Shown here one piece after another: positions 5,522 through 8,108 of a stretch of DNA of 8,108 nucleotides. The notes under the pieces were generated by a model. It was not told where the DNA came from. It saw only the letters and a list, made by a program, of their open reading frames with translations, and ran no database searches. The translations under genes and the position numbers were made by a program. Position 1 is the first letter of the stretch. Each line of letters starts with the position of its first letter. The stretch is from Blastocatellia bacterium (GTDB lineage Bacteria > Acidobacteriota > Blastocatellia > Pyrinomonadales > Pyrinomonadaceae): positions 1 to 8,108 of the forward strand of contig JACDAY010000126.1 in NCBI GenBank assembly GCA_013695195.1, read 5' to 3'.

Positions 5522-6547
5522 ATGAATTCGGACACGCTTCACGATTATTTAAAGCTTTTTCGTTCCGGCATCGATTTGCCGGACAATAAAGCTTCACATT
5601 TTTTCGACGCCCTGCTCCGTGAAGAAAATGAAATGCTGCTTGCCGAGGTTCTTACTTCCTGGAATGAAAAGGGTACAACTGAGAATGAATTATTTTCCTT
5701 GGCAAGTATTATGCGCTCTCGTGCCGTAAAGGTGAATTCAAAACACGAAATTTTTGTGGATGCCGTCGGCACCGGTGGAAGCAGAGCTAAAACGTTTAAT
5801 GTTTCGACCGCAGCGGCTTTTGTTATCGCCGGTGCGGGAGTTTCCGTCGCAAAACACGGGAACCGCGCCGCCACGAGTAATTCGGGCAGCGCAGACGTTC
5901 TCACGGCTTTGGGAGTAAATCCGGCAGTTGACGCCGCAAAAGCCGAAGAATGTTTGAACACGATAGGGATTTGCTTTATGTTCGCTCCAAAATTTCATTC
6001 GCTTTCGCCGGTGCTCGCAAAAGTCCGCCGCGAGCTCGGTGTGCCGACGATATTTAACAACTTAGGGCCGCTTTGCAACCCGGCAAACGCTCCGCATCAG
6101 ATCATCGGCGTTTGGCATAACGATATTGTAGAAAAAATCGCCAAGGTTTTGGCTCGTTTAGGAACAAAAAAGTCCTGGGTAGTGCACGGCGACGACGGGT
6201 TGGATGAAATAACACTAAATGGTGAAACGCAGGTAGGAGAAATTACTGGAAATGATGTACGGCTTTTCAAAATCAAGCCGTCTGACTTTGGATTAAATGC
6301 GGCTTCAATATCCGGGTTGAAACAAAATTCGCCGGAGTCGAGCGCATCACTAATAACATCGATTTTAACTGGTGATTGTCCAGAATCGGCAGCCGTAAAC
6401 CTTGTCCTGATAAACGCCGCCGCTCCGATTTATCTTTCCGGGAAAGCAGTTGGTCTGCGGGAAGCTCTGGATCTCGCCAAAGCGAGCCTGAGCAGCGGCG
6501 CCGCATTAGGAAAATTGAACGAACTGATCGCGGCAACAAATAAATGA
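5522..6547 (+). CDS. trpD: Anthranilate phosphoribosyltransferase
   Basis: Transfers phosphoribose from PRPP to anthranilate, giving phosphoribosyl-anthranilate. The 341-residue length is typical. Motifs, numbered from the ATG at 5522: the PRPP-binding glycine loop VGTGGSRAKTFNVST at 82-96; KHGNRAATSNSGSADVL at 111-127; FMFAPKFHSLSPVLAKVRRE at 152-171; GVPTIFNNLGPLCNPA at 173-188; and VVHGDDGLDEI at 220-230, whose Asp-Glu pair at 228-229 is the metal site. The usual aspartate of GTGGD is a serine at 87. The frame stays open upstream to a TTG at 5495 inside trpE; the ATG at 5522 is preferred because it gives the normal N-terminus and a 4-base gap. The gene ends in an ATGA overlap with trpC, so the two are probably translationally coupled. 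No amidotransferase domain is fused. Confidence 0.96.
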   Translation: MNSDTLHDYLKLFRSGIDLPDNKASHFFDALLREENEMLLAEVLTSWNEKGTTENELFSLASIMRSRAVKVNSKHEIFVDAVGTGGSRAKTFNVSTAAAFVIAGAGVSVAKHGNRAATSNSGSADVLTALGVNPAVDAAKAEECLNTIGICFMFAPKFHSLSPVLAKVRRELGVPTIFNNLGPLCNPANAPHQIIGVWHNDIVEKIAKVLARLGTKKSWVVHGDDGLDEITLNGETQVGEITGNDVRLFKIKPSDFGLNAASISGLKQNSPESSASLITSILTGDCPESAAVNLVLINAAAPIYLSGKAVGLREALDLAKASLSSGAALGKLNELIAATNK

Positions 6548-7341
6548 AACGAACATTTTTGCAGGAAATCTTGAATATAAAAAAGGGCCGTGTCGAATCG
6601 AAAAAAAAGCGAGTCGATTTGGTCGAGCTGAAAAAAACGGCTCACAGTATTCGTTCATATGCCGAGCCGTATCGTTTGCAGAAGTCATTATCGTCAGCTG
6701 ACGAAATTAATATCATAGCGGAAATTAAACGGGCTTCCCCTTCGCTTGGAACTATTAATGAAAGCATCGATGTTGCTGACATGGCAAACCGCTATAAGGA
6801 TGGCGGTGCTTGCGCGATTTCGGTTCTGACCGAAGAAGATTTTTTTAAAGGCTCGCTCGACGATTTGCGAAAAGTCCGCACCACCGTCGATCTGCCGATT
6901 TTGCAGAAGGATTTTATCGTCGACGAGTTTCAGATATATGAGGCAGCGAATGCCGGAGCCGACGCGGTTTTGCTTATTGCTGCGATGCTGGACAATAAAG
7001 CCCTGGAAAACCTTTATTATCTGGCCGACCGGGAATTGCATTTGGACGCTTTGATCGAGGTACACACGCTCGAAGAATTGCAGCGGGTTGAAAAAATTGA
7101 AGCAAAGATTATCGGTGTAAATAATCGTGATCTGCAAACATTTGAGGTTTCTCTAAAAGTTTCGCGCGAGCTTATTAAACACTCTCCTCCGGGCGCTCTG
7201 ATGATAGCGGAAAGCGGTCTGAAAACGAGCGAAGAACTGACGGATTTAAAAAACCTGGGATTTGACGGTTTTCTGATCGGCGAAACATTAATGAAAACCG
7301 GTGATCCGGTAGCGGCCTTGAAAGAACTAACAGGGAGGTAA
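6544..7341 (+). CDS. trpC: Indole-3-glycerol-phosphate synthase
   Basis: Closes the indole ring, turning carboxyphenylamino-deoxyribulose phosphate into indole-3-glycerol phosphate with loss of CO2 and water. It is a 265-residue single-domain (beta/alpha)8 barrel, separate from TrpF rather than fused as in E. coli. Catalytic residues fit the Sulfolobus enzyme (E51, K53, K110, E159, N180, E210, S211): AEIKRASPS gives E60 and K62; LQKDFIVDEFQIYEA gives K122; IEVHTLEEL gives E172; GVNNRDL gives N193; and IAESGL gives E223 and S224. LIGETLMKTGDP at 244-255 is the C-terminal phosphate-binding segment. The start ATG shares ATGA with the trpD stop and has no SD of its own. An SD-like GGGAGGT at its very end overlaps the stop codon and probably serves trpF. 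Confidence 0.97.
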   Translation: MKRTFLQEILNIKKGRVESKKKRVDLVELKKTAHSIRSYAEPYRLQKSLSSADEINIIAEIKRASPSLGTINESIDVADMANRYKDGGACAISVLTEEDFFKGSLDDLRKVRTTVDLPILQKDFIVDEFQIYEAANAGADAVLLIAAMLDNKALENLYYLADRELHLDALIEVHTLEELQRVEKIEAKIIGVNNRDLQTFEVSLKVSRELIKHSPPGALMIAESGLKTSEELTDLKNLGFDGFLIGETLMKTGDPVAALKELTGR

Positions 7342-7357
7342 AAACGGTTCTTTCCGT
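7333..7357 (+). promoter_or_regulatory. Distant ribosome binding site and small hairpin before trpF
   Basis: GGGAGGT (7333-7339), the strongest SD in the window, ends 25 bases before the trpF ATG, which is too far for direct use. ACGG (7344-7347) can pair with CCGT (7354-7357) around a 6-base loop, and folding out those 14 bases would bring the SD to about 12 bases from the ATG. No ATG, GTG or TTG lies in frame between the SD and 7365. The helix is only 4 pairs, so its use is an inference. Confidence 0.4.
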
Positions 7358-7364
7358 AATTATT

Positions 7365-7994
7365 ATGACAAAGGTTAAGATCTGCGGCATTACAAATCTC
7401 GAAGACGCGTTACACTCGATAAAGCTTGGCGCGGACGCTCTAGGTTTTAATTTTTATGAGAAAAGCCCGCGGTATGTCACGCCTGAGGATGCGGCTCTGA
7501 TAATCGGACGGCTTGCGCCAGTCGTCCTGAAGGTGGGAGTTTTTGTTAATGAAACGGTGGAAAAGATTATCGAGACATCTGAAATTGCTAAATTGGACGC
7601 AATTCAGCTTCACGGTGATGAAACTCCGGACTTTTGCAGTGAGGTGAATGCCGGAACGAAGCTGGACATCATCAAAGCCTTTAGAGTAACAGGAAAATTT
7701 AATATCGAAGAAGTTTTGGAATACAACGTTGACGCAGTTTTACTTGACGCATATTCTTCAAACGGCCGAGGCGGCACCGGCGAAACTTTTAACTGGGATA
7801 TCGCTTGCAAGGTTAGTAAAATCTGCCCGAAATTATATTTGGCCGGCGGGTTATCGCCTCAGAATATCGCGCATGCGATTGCAACGGTCAGGCCGTTTGC
7901 CGTAGATGCATGCAGCAGGCTCGAGAGAGAAAAAGGGCTCAAGGACGCTCAGAAACTCAAAAGTTTCTTTGCGGAGGTCAACAGAGACATATGA
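7365..7994 (+). CDS. trpF: Phosphoribosylanthranilate isomerase
   Basis: Amadori isomerisation of phosphoribosyl-anthranilate to the substrate of TrpC. A 209-residue stand-alone (beta/alpha)8 protein of normal size. KVKICGIT at 3-10 carries the catalytic cysteine C7. GADALGFNFYEKSPRYV is at 22-38, QLHGDE at 81-86, and VLLDAYSSNGRGGTGETFNW at 125-144 carries the catalytic aspartate D128. LAGGLSPQNI at 159-168 and VDACSRLE at 180-187 form the phosphate site. The family norm at the last motif is close to VDVSSGVE, so this copy has CSRLE with an arginine where glycine is usual. The ATG at 7365 gives the canonical start; the 23-base gap from trpC holds a displaced SD and a small hairpin. It ends in an ATGA overlap with trpB. 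Confidence 0.96.
   Translation: MTKVKICGITNLEDALHSIKLGADALGFNFYEKSPRYVTPEDAALIIGRLAPVVLKVGVFVNETVEKIIETSEIAKLDAIQLHGDETPDFCSEVNAGTKLDIIKAFRVTGKFNIEEVLEYNVDAVLLDAYSSNGRGGTGETFNWDIACKVSKICPKLYLAGGLSPQNIAHAIATVRPFAVDACSRLEREKGLKDAQKLKSFFAEVNRDI
7973..7977 (+). promoter_or_regulatory. Ribosome binding site for trpB
   Basis: GGAGG within the end of trpF, 13 bases before the trpB ATG at 7991. The spacing is rather long but usable, and the ATGA overlap would also allow re-initiation. It supports the chosen trpB start. Confidence 0.5.
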
Positions 7995-8108
7995 ACTATC
8001 AGCCAAATGAACGCGGCTATTGGGGCGAATATGGCGGGCGGTTCGTCCCGGAAACGCTTGTTTCAGCGCTCGACGAACTGACGGCGGCTTATTTTGTTGC
8101 GCGGGACG
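7991..8108 (+). CDS. trpB: Tryptophan synthase beta chain, N-terminal fragment at window edge
   Basis: Only the first 39 codons are present; the gene runs off the right edge and is not shown to be broken. I translated it by hand. The peptide reads MNYQPNERGYW, then GEYGGRFVPETLVSALDEL, then TAAYFVARD. The GEYGGRFVPETL segment at about 12-23 is the characteristic start of TrpB, the PLP-dependent subunit that joins indole and serine to make tryptophan in a complex with TrpA. Full-length TrpB is about 390-410 residues; the active-site lysine lies beyond the window. Its ATG shares four bases with the trpF stop. trpA probably follows, but that cannot be seen here. Confidence 0.95.
   Translation, partial: MNYQPNERGYWGEYGGRFVPETLVSALDELTAAYFVARD

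Noticed and set aside
5545..5961. 138-codon open frame on the minus strand opposite trpD
   Set aside because: It is a shadow frame of trpD, low-complexity in Ala/Ser, with no independent support.
6694..7137. 147-codon open frame on the minus strand opposite trpC
   Set aside because: It is an antisense shadow of a clearly conserved gene, with no homology signature, RBS or coding logic.
1..8108. CRISPR array, prophage, toxin-antitoxin or defence genes
   Set aside because: No spaced direct repeats and no such protein families are visible; apart from the leader interval the window is housekeeping biosynthesis.

Overview
This is a bacterial chromosomal window of ordinary core-metabolism genes, packed tightly at roughly mid-40s percent GC by eye. 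Two transcription units diverge from about position 1700. No transposase, phage gene, CRISPR array, rRNA or tRNA is visible. The organism cannot be named from this sequence. The long ArgRS variant, the trpE-D-C-F-B order without an adjacent trpG, and the mostly weak Shine-Dalgarno (SD) signals fit an environmental Gram-negative lineage such as Acidobacteriota, but that is a low-confidence inference.

Left, minus strand (1-1626): a full-length larC, nickel insertion into the nickel-pincer nucleotide cofactor, is followed by folE, GTP cyclohydrolase I, cut by the window edge. The start of folE overlaps the end of larC by 29 bases, so the two are very likely co-transcribed. Positions 1627-1786 are a divergent spacer. 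It holds a strong sigma70-type promoter (TTGCCA, 17 bases, TATAAT) for the rightward gene.

Centre, plus strand (1787-4029): argS encodes a 672-residue arginyl-tRNA synthetase with two segments not found in the short forms of the enzyme. It is followed by a 224-base non-coding interval, the most interesting part of the window. Immediately after the argS stop lies a promoter-like TTGACA/extended -10. Next comes a 98-base imperfect palindrome bounded by an exact 8-base direct repeat. Last comes a textbook intrinsic terminator whose T-tract ends only 14 bases before the trpE start. No promoter fits after that terminator, so trp transcription must pass through it. This implies attenuation or regulated read-through, but there is no Trp-rich leader peptide, no T-box and no TRAP-type repeat.

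Right, plus strand (4030-8108): trpE, trpD, trpC, trpF and the first 39 codons of trpB form one operon with ATGA overlaps (trpD/trpC and trpF/trpB) or short gaps. Together they convert chorismate to indole-glycerol phosphate and begin the tryptophan synthase step. The glutamine amidotransferase trpG is not in the cluster and must be encoded elsewhere. TrpE keeps the LLES and NPSPYM tryptophan-binding motifs, so end-product inhibition is expected in addition to any control at the leader.
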